Translations under genes and position numbers: made by a program | From: Enterocloster bolteae | GTDB lineage: Bacteria > Bacillota > Clostridia > Lachnospirales > Lachnospiraceae | DNA length: 64,000 bases | Direction: 5' to 3' | Assembly (NCBI RefSeq): GCF_002234575.2 | Contig: NZ_CP022464.2 | Location: forward strand, 930,001 to 994,000 | Notes under the pieces: model-generated | Database searches by the model: none | Seen by the model: only the letters and a program-made list of their open reading frames with translations | What the model was told of the DNA's origin: nothing | Shown here: piece after piece, positions 50,828 to 60,040 of the stretch | Numbering within the stretch: the first letter of the stretch is position 1 | Layout of the letters: every line of letters begins with the position of its first letter

Positions 50828-51567
50828 AACGGTTTTATACCATACTGAAAACAGAACTTAAGTTATCTATCAGGGGCATGGATATGATTATCTTTGCCAT
50901 CTGCATGCCTCTGGTGGCCATATCCCTGCTGGGAATTATTTTCGGCAGCCGGCCCGCTTATCCGGGGGCAGGCTATACATTTCTGGAACAGTCCTTTGGG
51001 GCAGTTTCTGCCATAGCGGTCTGTGCGGGCGGTGTTATGGGACTTCCTCTGGTGATTTCGGAATACAGGCAGAAGAAGATACTTAAGCGGTACCAGGTAA
51101 CGCCGGCCAGTCCGGCCCTCCTTCTGGCGGTCCAGACAGCGGTATATACCGTCTATTCCCTGGCATCCCTGGTTCTGGTCTATGCTGCGGCGGTCCTGTT
51201 TTTCGGGGCGCGTTTTCCAGGCTCAGCAGCAGCGTACCTGGCTGTATTCCTGTTTGTGATGCTGGTCATATTCAGCATAGGCATGATGATAGGAGGCATT
51301 GCCCCGGATGTCAGGACAGCCGGGATGTGGGCCAGCATACTGTATTTTCCCATGCTGGTTCTTTCGGGTGCCACCCTTCCGTATGAGACCATGCCCTCCG
51401 GCCTGCAGAGGATTGCGGATATGATGCCCCTGACCCAGGGAATCAAACTTCTTAAGGCGGTTTCCCTGGGGCTGCCGGCTGAGGGTATATGGAAATCATG
51501 TCTGTACATGGCAGTCTGCTTTTTGGTCTGCGGCGGGATTGCGCTGCGTTATTTTAAGTGGGAGTAA
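50824..51567 (+). CDS. ABC-2 type transporter permease
   Basis: A 247-residue membrane protein with six helices of the ABC-2 permease family. The region YRQKKILKRYQVTPASPALLLA and the late segment LVLSGATLPYETMPSGLQRIADMMPLTQ are characteristic. The ATG overlaps the ATPase stop (ATGA), so I prefer it to an upstream GTG at 50797. Together with the ATPase it forms a complete exporter. The substrate is unknown. Confidence 0.9.
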   Translation: MKRFYTILKTELKLSIRGMDMIIFAICMPLVAISLLGIIFGSRPAYPGAGYTFLEQSFGAVSAIAVCAGGVMGLPLVISEYRQKKILKRYQVTPASPALLLAVQTAVYTVYSLASLVLVYAAAVLFFGARFPGSAAAYLAVFLFVMLVIFSIGMMIGGIAPDVRTAGMWASILYFPMLVLSGATLPYETMPSGLQRIADMMPLTQGIKLLKAVSLGLPAEGIWKSCLYMAVCFLVCGGIALRYFKWE

Positions 51568-51571
51568 AAAA

Positions 51572-51600
51572 GGGCCCCTTTCAGGAAGGGGCCGCCTTTT
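51572..51600 (+). terminator. Rho-independent terminator of the ABC exporter operon
   Basis: GGCCCCTT (51573-51580) pairs with AAGGGGCC (51586-51593); a short T-run follows after GCC. Confidence 0.7.
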
Positions 51601-51689
51601 CGGGGTATCAGATTGAGCTTGATTTATAGTGGGCTTTGTGTGAAAATAGGAGGCAGAGTATAAGTCGGAGTGAGAGAAAAGGAGCGGTT

Positions 51690-53021
51690 ATGCCGGAATA
51701 TTCCCTGCCTGTGGGCAATAAGGATTTAATTAATATCGCAAGAAGAGCTTTTAATCTGGTTGACCCAAGGCTGATTGGACACGGTGCCCGGGTCTCCTAT
51801 CTGGTGTTCCAGATGCTAAAGGAGGATGGCACCTATACACCGTCGGAGATGAGAAACCTGCTGATTCTGGCTGCACTCCATGACATTGGCGCATATAAGA
51901 CCGAGGAAATTGACAGGATGGTGGAATTCGAGACGAAGGAAGTGTGGAATCATTCCATTTACGGATATCTGTTCTTTCACTATTTTACGCCGTTTGAATA
52001 TTGGGATTCCGTTGTCCTGTATCACCATATGCCCTGGAACCGGCTGAGAAAACAGAAGGATGTGCCGGAGAGAGTCAGGGAGGCGGCCCAGATCCTCAAT
52101 CTGGCGGACCGGGCAGACATCTATTTCGGATCATCCGGTTATACAGGCGGATACCAGAGATTCACGGAGTTTTTGAGAAGGCAGGAAGGGCTGGCCTACA
52201 GCCCCAGAGTATCAGGACTTTTCAGGCGCCTGGGACCGGAAGTTCTGGACCGCCTGGCTGTCCAGGGCCAGGAATACTGTCTGCCGGAGGATGTGTCCGG
52301 GCAATTTGACAGGACCATGGAAGAGGTTCCGTTTACCGAGGATGAGCAAAAGGCGCTTCTGCGCATGCTGACCTATGTCATTGACTTCAGAAGCTCTCAT
52401 ACCGTAACCCATACCATTACAACCACTGTTATAAGCGAGGAACTGGCAGTCCGTATGCTGGACAGCGGCAATGATATCAGGGACGTGATCTGCGCAGCCA
52501 TGCTTCATGATCTGGGAAAGATAGGAATACCTGTGGAGATACTGGAATTTCCCGGGAAATTAAGCCCTCAGGCCATGCGGGTCATGAGGACTCATGTGGA
52601 TTTGACCGAGCACATTCTGGGAACAAATGTGTCAGCCAGGGTGAGGGATATCGCCCTGCGCCATCATGAGAAGCTGGATGGTTCCGGTTATCCCAGGGGG
52701 TTAAACGCCGAATCTCTGGATATGCCCCAGAGAATTGTGGCGGTGGCTGATATCATAAGCGCCCTGACAGGAACCAGAAGCTATAAGGATGCATTTTCGA
52801 AGGAAAAAACAGTGTTCATTCTGGAGGACATGGCGGAAAAGGGGCTTGTAGATTCAGTGATTGTATCCATGTTCGTGGAGAATTATGATACCATCATGGG
52901 GGCTGTGAGGCAGCGCTCCCAGCCCATCCTGGATAAATACCATGAGATGCAGCGGCAGTACCAGGTCCTGGAGCGCAGAATGGAGGACAGGAATTCACAG
53001 GCGGCTGCCAGGGAATCCTGA
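51690..53021 (+). CDS. Protein with two HD domains, C-terminal HD-GYP
   Basis: A 443-residue soluble protein. The N-terminal HD-like domain (about 15-150) shows H, HD and later H positions (IGHGARVSYL, AALHDIGAY, YHHMPW). The C-terminal domain (about 240-410) is HD-GYP: HTVTHTITT, MLHDLGKIGIP, HVDLTEHIL and the hallmark HHEKLDGSGYP. HD-GYP domains hydrolyse cyclic di-GMP, or cGAMP in some lineages. It has no membrane helix or receiver, so input may come through the first HD domain. Start at 51690 after AAAAGGAGCGG. It stands alone between the ABC exporter and the cell-wall-binding gene. Confidence 0.9.
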   Translation: MPEYSLPVGNKDLINIARRAFNLVDPRLIGHGARVSYLVFQMLKEDGTYTPSEMRNLLILAALHDIGAYKTEEIDRMVEFETKEVWNHSIYGYLFFHYFTPFEYWDSVVLYHHMPWNRLRKQKDVPERVREAAQILNLADRADIYFGSSGYTGGYQRFTEFLRRQEGLAYSPRVSGLFRRLGPEVLDRLAVQGQEYCLPEDVSGQFDRTMEEVPFTEDEQKALLRMLTYVIDFRSSHTVTHTITTTVISEELAVRMLDSGNDIRDVICAAMLHDLGKIGIPVEILEFPGKLSPQAMRVMRTHVDLTEHILGTNVSARVRDIALRHHEKLDGSGYPRGLNAESLDMPQRIVAVADIISALTGTRSYKDAFSKEKTVFILEDMAEKGLVDSVIVSMFVENYDTIMGAVRQRSQPILDKYHEMQRQYQVLERRMEDRNSQAAARES

Positions 53022-53062
53022 GCCGGATAATGTTAAGCCATGGAATCGTAAGGAAATGTATA

Positions 53063-53091
53063 TTGACACAGCTGGCAAAACTGGATAAAGT
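53063..53091 (+). promoter_or_regulatory. Promoter of the cell-wall-binding protein gene
   Basis: TTGACA (53063-53068), 17 bases, TAAAGT (53086-53091), 39 bases before the start codon. Confidence 0.6.
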
Positions 53092-53129
53092 AGGGTTATA
53101 TGAGGAACGTAAAAAGGAGGAATCATGAT

Positions 53130-54101
53130 ATGCTGCACATGAAGCGGAAATTAATGATGGCTGCGGCAGGTGTACTGGCTGCCCTGATGGTGTTTCCTGC
53201 ATACGGCGCAAGCCGTAAACCCATTAAGTCCATAAGTCTGACCATAAAAGCAGAGATAAAGCCGGATACGGATTTCGGAGATGAGCTCATAGAGATTGAG
53301 ACCAGCAGCAACAAGTACTCTGTGGACGGCTATGAGATCCTGAATGACGATGTGGAATGGCGGGAGGACACCGTACCCAGAATCCAGATTACCCTGACAG
53401 CCAACGACGATTACTATTTCCAGTCCCTTCCCAAGGATAAGGTGACCATAAAAGGCGGAGCTGAGTTTAAAAATTCCAAGCGGGAGGATTCCAGCACCAC
53501 CCTGCTGATGGATGTGGAGCTCCAGGCCCTGAACACCTCCCTTCATGCTCTGACAAATGTGGTCCTCACAGAGGACGGCATAGCCACCTGGGACGCCATA
53601 CCGGCAGCGGGCAGCTATGAGGTGCGCGTGTACAGGGACGACAAGGCAGTGGGCGCTGTCATGACAGTCAGCACCAATACATGCAACTGCCGCGAGCGCA
53701 TGCAGAAGGGCAATACGGCATACACGGTCAGGGTAAGGCCTGTAAGCAAATTTGACAGCAAGGAAAAAGGAGACTGGGCGGAATCTCCCAGCACGTACAT
53801 ACCGGAGGAAAAGGCGGCCCAGTTCAGGGAGAATCCCACGGGAGGAAACGGCGAATGGGTGCAGACTCCGGAAAACGGTAAATGGTGGTACCGCAACGCG
53901 GACGGCAGCTATCCGGCCAACAGCTGGCAGCAGATAGGAGATAAGTGGTATTTCTTTGACGCACAGGGCTATATGGCCACCGGATGGATACAGTGGGAAG
54001 GCAGGGAGTATTACTGCGCTGACAACGGCGAGATGCTGACCAACTGTCTGACGCCGGATTCCTACTGGGTAGGGGATGACGGGGCAAAGATTAACCAGTA
54101 A
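53130..54101 (+). CDS. Secreted protein with cell-wall (choline-binding-type) repeats
   Basis: A 323-residue exported protein. A signal peptide (MKRKLMMAAAGVLAALMVFPAYGAS) ends near residue 28, then a beta-rich region (about 30-155) without a recognised family, a fibronectin-like segment (about 145-225), and at the C-terminus two or three CW-binding repeats (WWYRNADGSYPANSWQQIG, KWYFFDAQGYMATGWIQ). Such repeats attach proteins non-covalently to the envelope. The start at 53130 is nine bases after AAAAAGGAGG; an ATG at 53125 is out of frame. A hairpin terminator follows. Catalytic motifs are absent, so a structural or adhesive role is more likely than hydrolysis. Confidence 0.85.
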   Translation: MLHMKRKLMMAAAGVLAALMVFPAYGASRKPIKSISLTIKAEIKPDTDFGDELIEIETSSNKYSVDGYEILNDDVEWREDTVPRIQITLTANDDYYFQSLPKDKVTIKGGAEFKNSKREDSSTTLLMDVELQALNTSLHALTNVVLTEDGIATWDAIPAAGSYEVRVYRDDKAVGAVMTVSTNTCNCRERMQKGNTAYTVRVRPVSKFDSKEKGDWAESPSTYIPEEKAAQFRENPTGGNGEWVQTPENGKWWYRNADGSYPANSWQQIGDKWYFFDAQGYMATGWIQWEGREYYCADNGEMLTNCLTPDSYWVGDDGAKINQ

Positions 54102-54127
54102 CACAACTGAACACGGAATACAGGATG

Positions 54128-54165
54128 CTGTAGGAGTATGGGAATTTTACTCCTACAGCTATTTT
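54128..54165 (+). terminator. Rho-independent terminator
   Basis: CTGTAGGAGTA (54128-54138) pairs with TACTCCTACAG (54148-54158); CTATTTTT follows. Confidence 0.85.
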
Positions 54166-54179
54166 TGAGGTGATGTGTC

Positions 54180-56279
54180 ATGAATGGGGAAGAGTGGAGA
54201 AAGAGAATCTGCATGGAAACAGACACCGGATATTCATACAGCCTGGCTAAACGGATGGAGAAATACCGTACCAATCCGGTGCTGGGATACAGAACTGCGG
54301 GATCAAGGGCAGAGTTTGAGACAGGCGAAATGCTGGTCCGGGAAATGGAGTCCCTGGGGCTTTCGGACGTGCATAAGGACAGGATATGCGTGGACAGCTG
54401 GGAGTTTGAGAAGGCAGTCATGGTTTTTACAGACAGCCGGGGAAGGGAGCACCGGTTTCAATTGGGGGCTTACCAGACTGATTTTCATACCGGAGGATTC
54501 CGGGAATTCAGCCTGGTATATCTGGGAAAGGGAACAGCGGCAGATTACGGACAGGTGGATGTGACCGGAAAGCTGGTTCTTATTGACATCAACCAGAGGG
54601 ATGAGTGGTGGATTAATTTTCCTGTATACCAGGCCTGGCTGAAGGGGGCTGCTGCCCTGATTGCTGTCCAGGAGCAGGGGTACGGGGAGATAAACGACGA
54701 AGCGCTTAACGCCCAGGACATAGCGGGCCCGGATTATGCCCCGGCCTTTTCCATGTCCCGCGCTGACGCTTTAGTGCTGAAGGCGTCCATGGGGGAGGAT
54801 AAACAGGTGCAGGTGCGCCTGGACGCCTCGTCCACGGTGCTTAAGGATCAGGAGACTTATAATATCATAGGAAGCATACCAGGGACAGAGGAAGGAATGA
54901 TTCTGCTGTCAGCTCATTATGATTCGTATTTCAGCGGATTTCAGGATGACAATGCCGCGGTGGCCATGATGCTTGGCATAGCCAGAGCCGTGCTGCGGTC
55001 AGGGTATAAGCCCAGAAAGACCCTTGTGTTCTGCGCCATGGCTGCGGAGGAGTGGGGAGTGGTGAATTCCAAATACGACTGGTCTGCAGGCGCCTATGAG
55101 CAGGTATTTACGGCCAGGCCTGACTGGGCGGGAAAGGTTATCGCGGATCTGAACTTCGAGCTGCCTGCCCACGCCCATGGCAGGAAGGATGCTGTGAGGT
55201 GCGTGTATGAATATGCGGATTTTCTGGAGGAATTTATAACCGGTCTGCCAGCCGGTTTTTTTGCGGACCAGCCATATCCGGAGGGAGTGGAAGTGCTGAG
55301 TCCCATACAGACCTGGTCGGATGATTTTTCCATGGCTGTGGGAGGGATTCCGTCCATGGTCAATGATTTCAGCGCAGGGGAATTCATGGAGACACATTAC
55401 CATTCCCAGTATGATAATGAAAATTTTTACCAGGAACCGGTATACCGCTTCCACCATGAGATGTACGCCGGCCTTGTGCTGGCTTTTGACAGGACAGCGG
55501 CAGTGCCCATGAATTTTGCGAGGCTGTTTGAAGGCGCAGCGGCCAGCATTGACGGCAGTGTGTGCCGCGGGGCAGACGCGGATCTGCCCGGGCTGCATTT
55601 GGTTTTGAAACAGGGAATCCAGGCGGGAGAAGCCCTTTACAGTAAAATAAGGGAGATAAACAGGGCATACGGCCGGCTCCTGGACCGCGGCGAGGAAGAA
55701 AAGGCCTTTCTGCTGGCAGCCGGATGCAGGTCCCTGAACCGGGAACTCCTGCGTATCTTTAAAAAGGAGCAGGACTATTTTGTCCGGCTGAGCTGGCACG
55801 ATGATGTGCTCTTTCCCCAGCAGGCGGTCCAGGAAAATGTAAGGGCCATGGACAGGGCCATTGCCTGTCTTGAAAACCGCAACCTGCCCGGAGCTCTGGA
55901 GGCGGTCTATACAATAGACAACAACCGCTATGCATTTTTGTTTGAGGAGGAGGTTTATACCTACTTTACGGAATACGTTCTGAAGCAGCCGCCCGGCCGG
56001 CTTAAATGGGGGGCGGGGAGAATTGTCCACCATCAGAACCTGTTTCGCCTGGTTGAGAGGCTGAAGGCCAGGGCCGGGGAAGAAAATCCGGATACCCGGG
56101 AGGAATATGATATCCTTGTCAGGGCCCGGGAGAACCAGCTTGGCTGCTATGGTGATGACATCCGGTACATGATATCATCTGCCGGCAAGCTCCTGAAGGC
56201 AATCCGGCAGGCCGGGTATCGGGCTTCTGAATTAAAACATGATTTATATACAAGTGAGAGTAAGATACAGGAGGAGTAA
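54180..56279 (+). CDS. M28-family zinc metallopeptidase
   Basis: A 699-residue protein. A PA-like insert (about 110-215) sits inside an M28 aminopeptidase domain. Zinc-site motifs are visible: His246 and Asp248 in LLSAHYDSY, the bridging Asp256 in GFQDDNAAV, the catalytic Glu290-Glu291 in AAEEWG, and His406 or His408 in METHYHSQYDN. The last 250 residues are helical and resemble the dimerisation-type tails of large M28 proteins. No signal peptide is seen, so cytoplasmic peptide degradation is expected. GAGGTGATGT precedes the ATG. The GNAT gene follows after seven bases. Confidence 0.87.
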   Translation: MNGEEWRKRICMETDTGYSYSLAKRMEKYRTNPVLGYRTAGSRAEFETGEMLVREMESLGLSDVHKDRICVDSWEFEKAVMVFTDSRGREHRFQLGAYQTDFHTGGFREFSLVYLGKGTAADYGQVDVTGKLVLIDINQRDEWWINFPVYQAWLKGAAALIAVQEQGYGEINDEALNAQDIAGPDYAPAFSMSRADALVLKASMGEDKQVQVRLDASSTVLKDQETYNIIGSIPGTEEGMILLSAHYDSYFSGFQDDNAAVAMMLGIARAVLRSGYKPRKTLVFCAMAAEEWGVVNSKYDWSAGAYEQVFTARPDWAGKVIADLNFELPAHAHGRKDAVRCVYEYADFLEEFITGLPAGFFADQPYPEGVEVLSPIQTWSDDFSMAVGGIPSMVNDFSAGEFMETHYHSQYDNENFYQEPVYRFHHEMYAGLVLAFDRTAAVPMNFARLFEGAAASIDGSVCRGADADLPGLHLVLKQGIQAGEALYSKIREINRAYGRLLDRGEEEKAFLLAAGCRSLNRELLRIFKKEQDYFVRLSWHDDVLFPQQAVQENVRAMDRAIACLENRNLPGALEAVYTIDNNRYAFLFEEEVYTYFTEYVLKQPPGRLKWGAGRIVHHQNLFRLVERLKARAGEENPDTREEYDILVRARENQLGCYGDDIRYMISSAGKLLKAIRQAGYRASELKHDLYTSESKIQEE

Positions 56280-56286
56280 ATGAGAG

Positions 56287-56919
56287 ATGGAAAGCCGACA
56301 ATTATACCGGGTTAAGGAGGAGGACCTGCCCAGATTGGAGAAACTTCTGACCGGATGTTTTGAGCACGACCCGTTATACTGCAAACTGATCCCGGATGAG
56401 GAGATTAGGAAACGGCTTCTGCCGGAGCTGTTTGCCTGCGACCTGACAGAATTCTATGAGACCTGCGAGATTTATTCAGACAGCCCTGAGATGAATTCCC
56501 TGCTGGTTGTTTCCGATGAAACCGAGCCCTATAATCCGCTGACCTATTATCTGGCGGAGGCATGGGCGTCTCTCAGAACTGATGAGTTCCTGATTAAGGA
56601 GGACCCCAGCCTTAAGACCCTGTGGAAGTTCATGCTGGGCAAGGATTACCTCAACTCCAGATGGACGGCACAGCTGCACCGGACGGAACGGATACACATT
56701 ATCTATCTGGCTGTAAGACCGGATATGCAGCACCACGGCCTGGCAGCCCTGCTGTTAGGCGAGGTTATCCGTTATGCCGACCAGCACAAGCTTATGATAT
56801 CCCTGGAAACCCATAATCCGGATAATGTGCCTCTTTATGAGCATTTTGGATTTAAGGTATTTGGCGTGATGGAAAAGCATTTTGCGCTGAGACAATATTG
56901 CCTGGTCAGGGAAGCATAG
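56287..56919 (+). CDS. GNAT-family acetyltransferase
   Basis: A 210-residue protein of the GCN5-related N-acetyltransferase superfamily. The acetyl-CoA motif is VRPDMQHHGLAALLLGEVI (about 140-160), followed by ISLETHNPDNVPLYEHFGFKV, the typical last strands. The N-terminal region is longer than in minimal GNATs. The start at 56287 lies seven bases after the peptidase stop and both are likely co-transcribed. The acceptor could be a peptide product or an amino acid; it is not readable. A 20-bp repeat array begins right after the stop. Confidence 0.85.
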   Translation: MESRQLYRVKEEDLPRLEKLLTGCFEHDPLYCKLIPDEEIRKRLLPELFACDLTEFYETCEIYSDSPEMNSLLVVSDETEPYNPLTYYLAEAWASLRTDEFLIKEDPSLKTLWKFMLGKDYLNSRWTAQLHRTERIHIIYLAVRPDMQHHGLAALLLGEVIRYADQHKLMISLETHNPDNVPLYEHFGFKVFGVMEKHFALRQYCLVREA

Positions 56920-56920
56920 G

Positions 56921-57000
56921 AGCCGGGGAGAGGAAATAGAAGACAGGGAAAGGAAATAAGAGGCGGGGAAAGGAAATAAGAGGCGGGGAAAGGAAATAAG
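56921..57000. repeat. Four-unit 20-bp tandem repeat after the GNAT gene
   Basis: Four consecutive 20-bp units (56921, 56941, 56961, 56981), the last two identical (AGGCGGGGAAAGGAAATAAG) and the first two slightly changed; a partial fifth unit starts at 57001. The array is purine-only on the plus strand apart from scattered C and T and starts two bases after a stop codon. Confidence 0.85.
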
Positions 57001-57061
57001 AGGCAGGCTGTTGCGGGAACTTCCATAACTTCCAGTCATGATAATAATTCCAAACTTGTAT

Positions 57062-57109
57062 ATTTCACTATAGCGAAATTCTGTCGGAAAGGTTGAAATA
57101 CCTTTTCAA
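57062..57109 (+). promoter_or_regulatory. Two palindromes in the leuB upstream region
   Basis: The 18-bp sequence ATTTCACTATAGCGAAAT (57062-57079) is a palindrome with one mismatched pair. A second, TTGAAA-N5-TTTCAA, spans 57093-57109. Both lie in the 182-base gap before leuB and have the shape of repressor or LysR/IclR-type activator sites. The regulator is not in the window. No convincing promoter could be assigned. Confidence 0.5.
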
Positions 57110-57188
57110 ATGATATATGATTGAAAGAAATTATATTATTATGGATAGATATAACCATAAAGAATAGAAGACAGGGGAGATATGCACT

Positions 57189-58274
57189 ATGAATTATAAT
57201 GTGACTGTGATTCCAGGCGATGGGATTGGACCGGAGATTGTGAGGGAAGCCAGGAAGGTGCTGGACCAGGTGGGAAAGGTGTTCGGCCATTCCTTTGATT
57301 ATACAGAGATTCTGATGGGGGGATGCTCCATTGATGCGTACGGTGTGCCCCTGACAGAGGAAGCCCTGGAGACGGCCAGAAAGAGCGATGCAGTGCTTCT
57401 GGGGGCTGTGGGCGGAGACGTGGGGAACTCACGGTGGTATGACGTGGCTCCTAACCTCAGGCCCGAGGCAGGGCTTCTGGCTATCCGCAAGGGGCTGGGG
57501 CTGTTCGCTAATATCAGGCCGGCTTATCTTTATAAGGAACTGGCTGAGGCCTGCCCTCTGAAAAAGGAGATTATCGGGAACGGATTTGACATGGTTATCA
57601 TGAGGGAGCTTACAGGCGGCCTTTATTTTGGGGACAGGTACACAAGGGAAGTGGACGGCGTCATGACAGCCGTGGACACACTTACATATAATGAAAAGGA
57701 AATCAGAAGGATTGCCGTCAAGGCCTTTGATATTGCCATGAAGCGCAGGAAGAAGGTAACCAGCGTGGACAAGGCCAATGTCCTGGATTCCTCCAGATTG
57801 TGGAGGAAGGTGGTGGAGGAAGTGGCCGCTGATTACCCGGAGGTGGAGCTGTCCCACATGCTGGTGGACAACTGCGCCATGCAGCTGGTCATGAATCCAG
57901 GCCAGTTTGATGTGATTCTCACAGAGAATATGTTTGGGGACATCCTTTCGGATGAAGCCAGCATGATTACGGGCTCTATCGGAATGCTGTCATCTGCCAG
58001 CATGAATGAGAGCAAATTCGGCCTCTATGAGCCCAGCCACGGCTCTGCGCCTGATATTGCGGGAAAGGATATGGCTAACCCCATTGCCACCATCCTCTCG
58101 GCGGCCATGCTGCTGCGCTATTCCTTTGATATGGACCGGGAGGCGGACGCTGTTGAAAAGGCGGTACAGGCTGTGCTCACAGAAGGGTACCGAACCGGGG
58201 ATATTATGTCCGAGGGATGTACCAGGGTGGGCACCTGTAAAATGGGTGATTTGATTGCGGAACGGATTGGATGA
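57189..58274 (+). CDS. leuB: 3-isopropylmalate dehydrogenase
   Basis: A 361-residue NAD-dependent enzyme that oxidises and decarboxylates 3-isopropylmalate in leucine synthesis. The family pattern is complete: VIPGDGIGPEIV, LLGAVGG, LRPEAGLLAIRK, MRELTGGLYFG, the catalytic lysine/aspartate region VTSVDKANVLDSSRLWR, and YEPSHGSAPDIAGKDMANP. Length is normal. The leuA, leuC and leuD genes are absent from its surroundings, so the leucine genes are split in this genome. It probably leads the leuB-ilvD-ilvB run with 56- and 45-base gaps. Confidence 0.95.
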   Translation: MNYNVTVIPGDGIGPEIVREARKVLDQVGKVFGHSFDYTEILMGGCSIDAYGVPLTEEALETARKSDAVLLGAVGGDVGNSRWYDVAPNLRPEAGLLAIRKGLGLFANIRPAYLYKELAEACPLKKEIIGNGFDMVIMRELTGGLYFGDRYTREVDGVMTAVDTLTYNEKEIRRIAVKAFDIAMKRRKKVTSVDKANVLDSSRLWRKVVEEVAADYPEVELSHMLVDNCAMQLVMNPGQFDVILTENMFGDILSDEASMITGSIGMLSSASMNESKFGLYEPSHGSAPDIAGKDMANPIATILSAAMLLRYSFDMDREADAVEKAVQAVLTEGYRTGDIMSEGCTRVGTCKMGDLIAERIG

Positions 58275-58330
58275 TTGACAGACGGACGGTTATGACTGGA
58301 TGATCCGGATTAGATGAAAGGGGATACAAC

Positions 58331-59995
58331 ATGAAAAGTGATGCGGTTAAGACAGGTATGCAGCAGGCACCCCACAGGTCCCTGTTTAATGCTCTTGGTA
58401 TGACAGAGGAAGAGATGAGAAAGCCTCTGGTGGGTATTGTAAGTTCCTATAATGAGATAGTTCCGGGCCATATGAACCTGGATAAGATTGTGGATGCCGT
58501 GAAGCTGGGCGTTGCCATGGCCGGCGGTACTCCGGTGGTGTTCCCGGCTATTGCTGTCTGCGATGGTATTGCCATGGGGCATATCGGCATGAAGTATTCC
58601 CTGGTGACCCGGGATTTGATTGCGGATTCCACGGAGTGTATGGCGCTGGCCCATCAGTTTGACGCGTTGGTAATGGTGCCTAACTGTGATAAGAATGTTC
58701 CGGGACTTCTGATGGCAGCAGCCAGGATTAATGTGCCCACCGTGTTTGTCAGCGGCGGTCCTATGCTGGCCGGCCATGTGAAGGGGCATAAAACCAGCCT
58801 TTCCAGCATGTTTGAGGCGGTGGGCGCTTACGCGGCAGGCAACATGTCTGAGGAGGATGTGAAGGAGTTTGAGAATAAGGCATGTCCTACCTGCGGTTCC
58901 TGTTCCGGCATGTATACGGCTAACAGCATGAACTGCCTGACCGAGGTCCTGGGTATGGGACTTAAGGGAAACGGCACCATCCCGGCTGTTTATTCCGAGC
59001 GCATCAAGCTGGCGAAACATGCCGGCATGAAGGTGATGGAGATGTACGAGAAGAACATCCGCCCAAGGGATATCATGACAAAAGAAGCATTTATGAACGC
59101 CCTGACCATGGATATGGCGCTGGGATGCTCCACCAACAGCATGCTTCACCTTCCTGCCATTGCCCATGAGGCGGGCGTGGAGCTGAATGTGGATATTGCC
59201 AACGAAATCAGCGCAAGAACCCCCAACCTGTGCCATCTGGCGCCGGCAGGACCTACCTACATAGAGGATTTGAACGAGGCAGGGGGAATCTATGCGGTTA
59301 TGAAGGAAATCAGCAAGAAGGGGCTTCTGAACCTGGACTGCATGACTGTCACGGGCAGGACCGTGGGAGAGAATATAAAGGACTGCGTCAACAGGAACCC
59401 GGAGGTTATCCGTCCGGTGGAGAATCCCTACAGCCAGACCGGCGGCATTGCCATATTAAAGGGCAATCTGGCACCGGATTCCGCAGTGGTGAAGCGCTCC
59501 GCTGTTGCGCCTGAGATGTTAAAGCATGAGGGACCGGCCAGGGTATTTGACTGCGAGGAGGATGCCATTGATGCCATCAAGAACGGCAGGATTGTAGCCG
59601 GAGACGTGGTGGTTATCCGCTATGAAGGACCTAAGGGAGGTCCGGGCATGAGGGAGATGCTCAACCCTACCTCTGCCATTGCCGGTATGGGACTGGGCTC
59701 CACGGTGGCCCTGATTACAGACGGACGTTTCTCCGGCGCCTCCAGAGGCGCTTCCATCGGCCACGCCTCACCTGAGGCAGCAGTGGGAGGCCCCATTGCC
59801 CTGGTGGAAGAGGGGGATATTATTTCCATTGATATTGACAACCATGAGCTGAACGTGCTGGTATCCGACCAGGAGATGGAAGCCAGGAAGGCCAAGTGGC
59901 AGCCCCGCACACCGCAGGTTACCACAGGATATCTGGCCAGATACGCGTCCCTGGTTACTTCCGCTGACAGGGGAGCTGTGCTGCAGGTAAAATGA
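58331..59995 (+). CDS. ilvD: Dihydroxy-acid dehydratase
   Basis: A 554-residue iron-sulfur enzyme that dehydrates 2,3-dihydroxy acids in isoleucine and valine synthesis. The cluster cysteines appear in VPNCDKNVPG and CPTCGSCSGMYTANSMNCLTE, then GCSTNSMLHLPAIAHEAG, PVENPYSQTGGIAIL and the C-terminal GRFSGASRGASIGHASPEAA. Length and motifs are standard. It sits between leuB and ilvB. Confidence 0.96.
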   Translation: MKSDAVKTGMQQAPHRSLFNALGMTEEEMRKPLVGIVSSYNEIVPGHMNLDKIVDAVKLGVAMAGGTPVVFPAIAVCDGIAMGHIGMKYSLVTRDLIADSTECMALAHQFDALVMVPNCDKNVPGLLMAAARINVPTVFVSGGPMLAGHVKGHKTSLSSMFEAVGAYAAGNMSEEDVKEFENKACPTCGSCSGMYTANSMNCLTEVLGMGLKGNGTIPAVYSERIKLAKHAGMKVMEMYEKNIRPRDIMTKEAFMNALTMDMALGCSTNSMLHLPAIAHEAGVELNVDIANEISARTPNLCHLAPAGPTYIEDLNEAGGIYAVMKEISKKGLLNLDCMTVTGRTVGENIKDCVNRNPEVIRPVENPYSQTGGIAILKGNLAPDSAVVKRSAVAPEMLKHEGPARVFDCEEDAIDAIKNGRIVAGDVVVIRYEGPKGGPGMREMLNPTSAIAGMGLGSTVALITDGRFSGASRGASIGHASPEAAVGGPIALVEEGDIISIDIDNHELNVLVSDQEMEARKAKWQPRTPQVTTGYLARYASLVTSADRGAVLQVK

Positions 59996-60040
59996 TTATC
60001 GGGGCATCATGAAATAACATGAAGAAAAGGAGTGCAGTAT

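Noticed and set aside
53151..54104. 317-codon open frame on the minus strand
   Set aside because: It mirrors the cell-wall-binding protein gene, which has a signal peptide, repeats and a ribosome site; the minus-strand product has no recognisable features.
56921..57000. CRISPR array or coding repeat
   Set aside because: The 20-bp units are contiguous with no spacers and follow a stop codon; the opposite-strand frames through them are only repetitive peptides.
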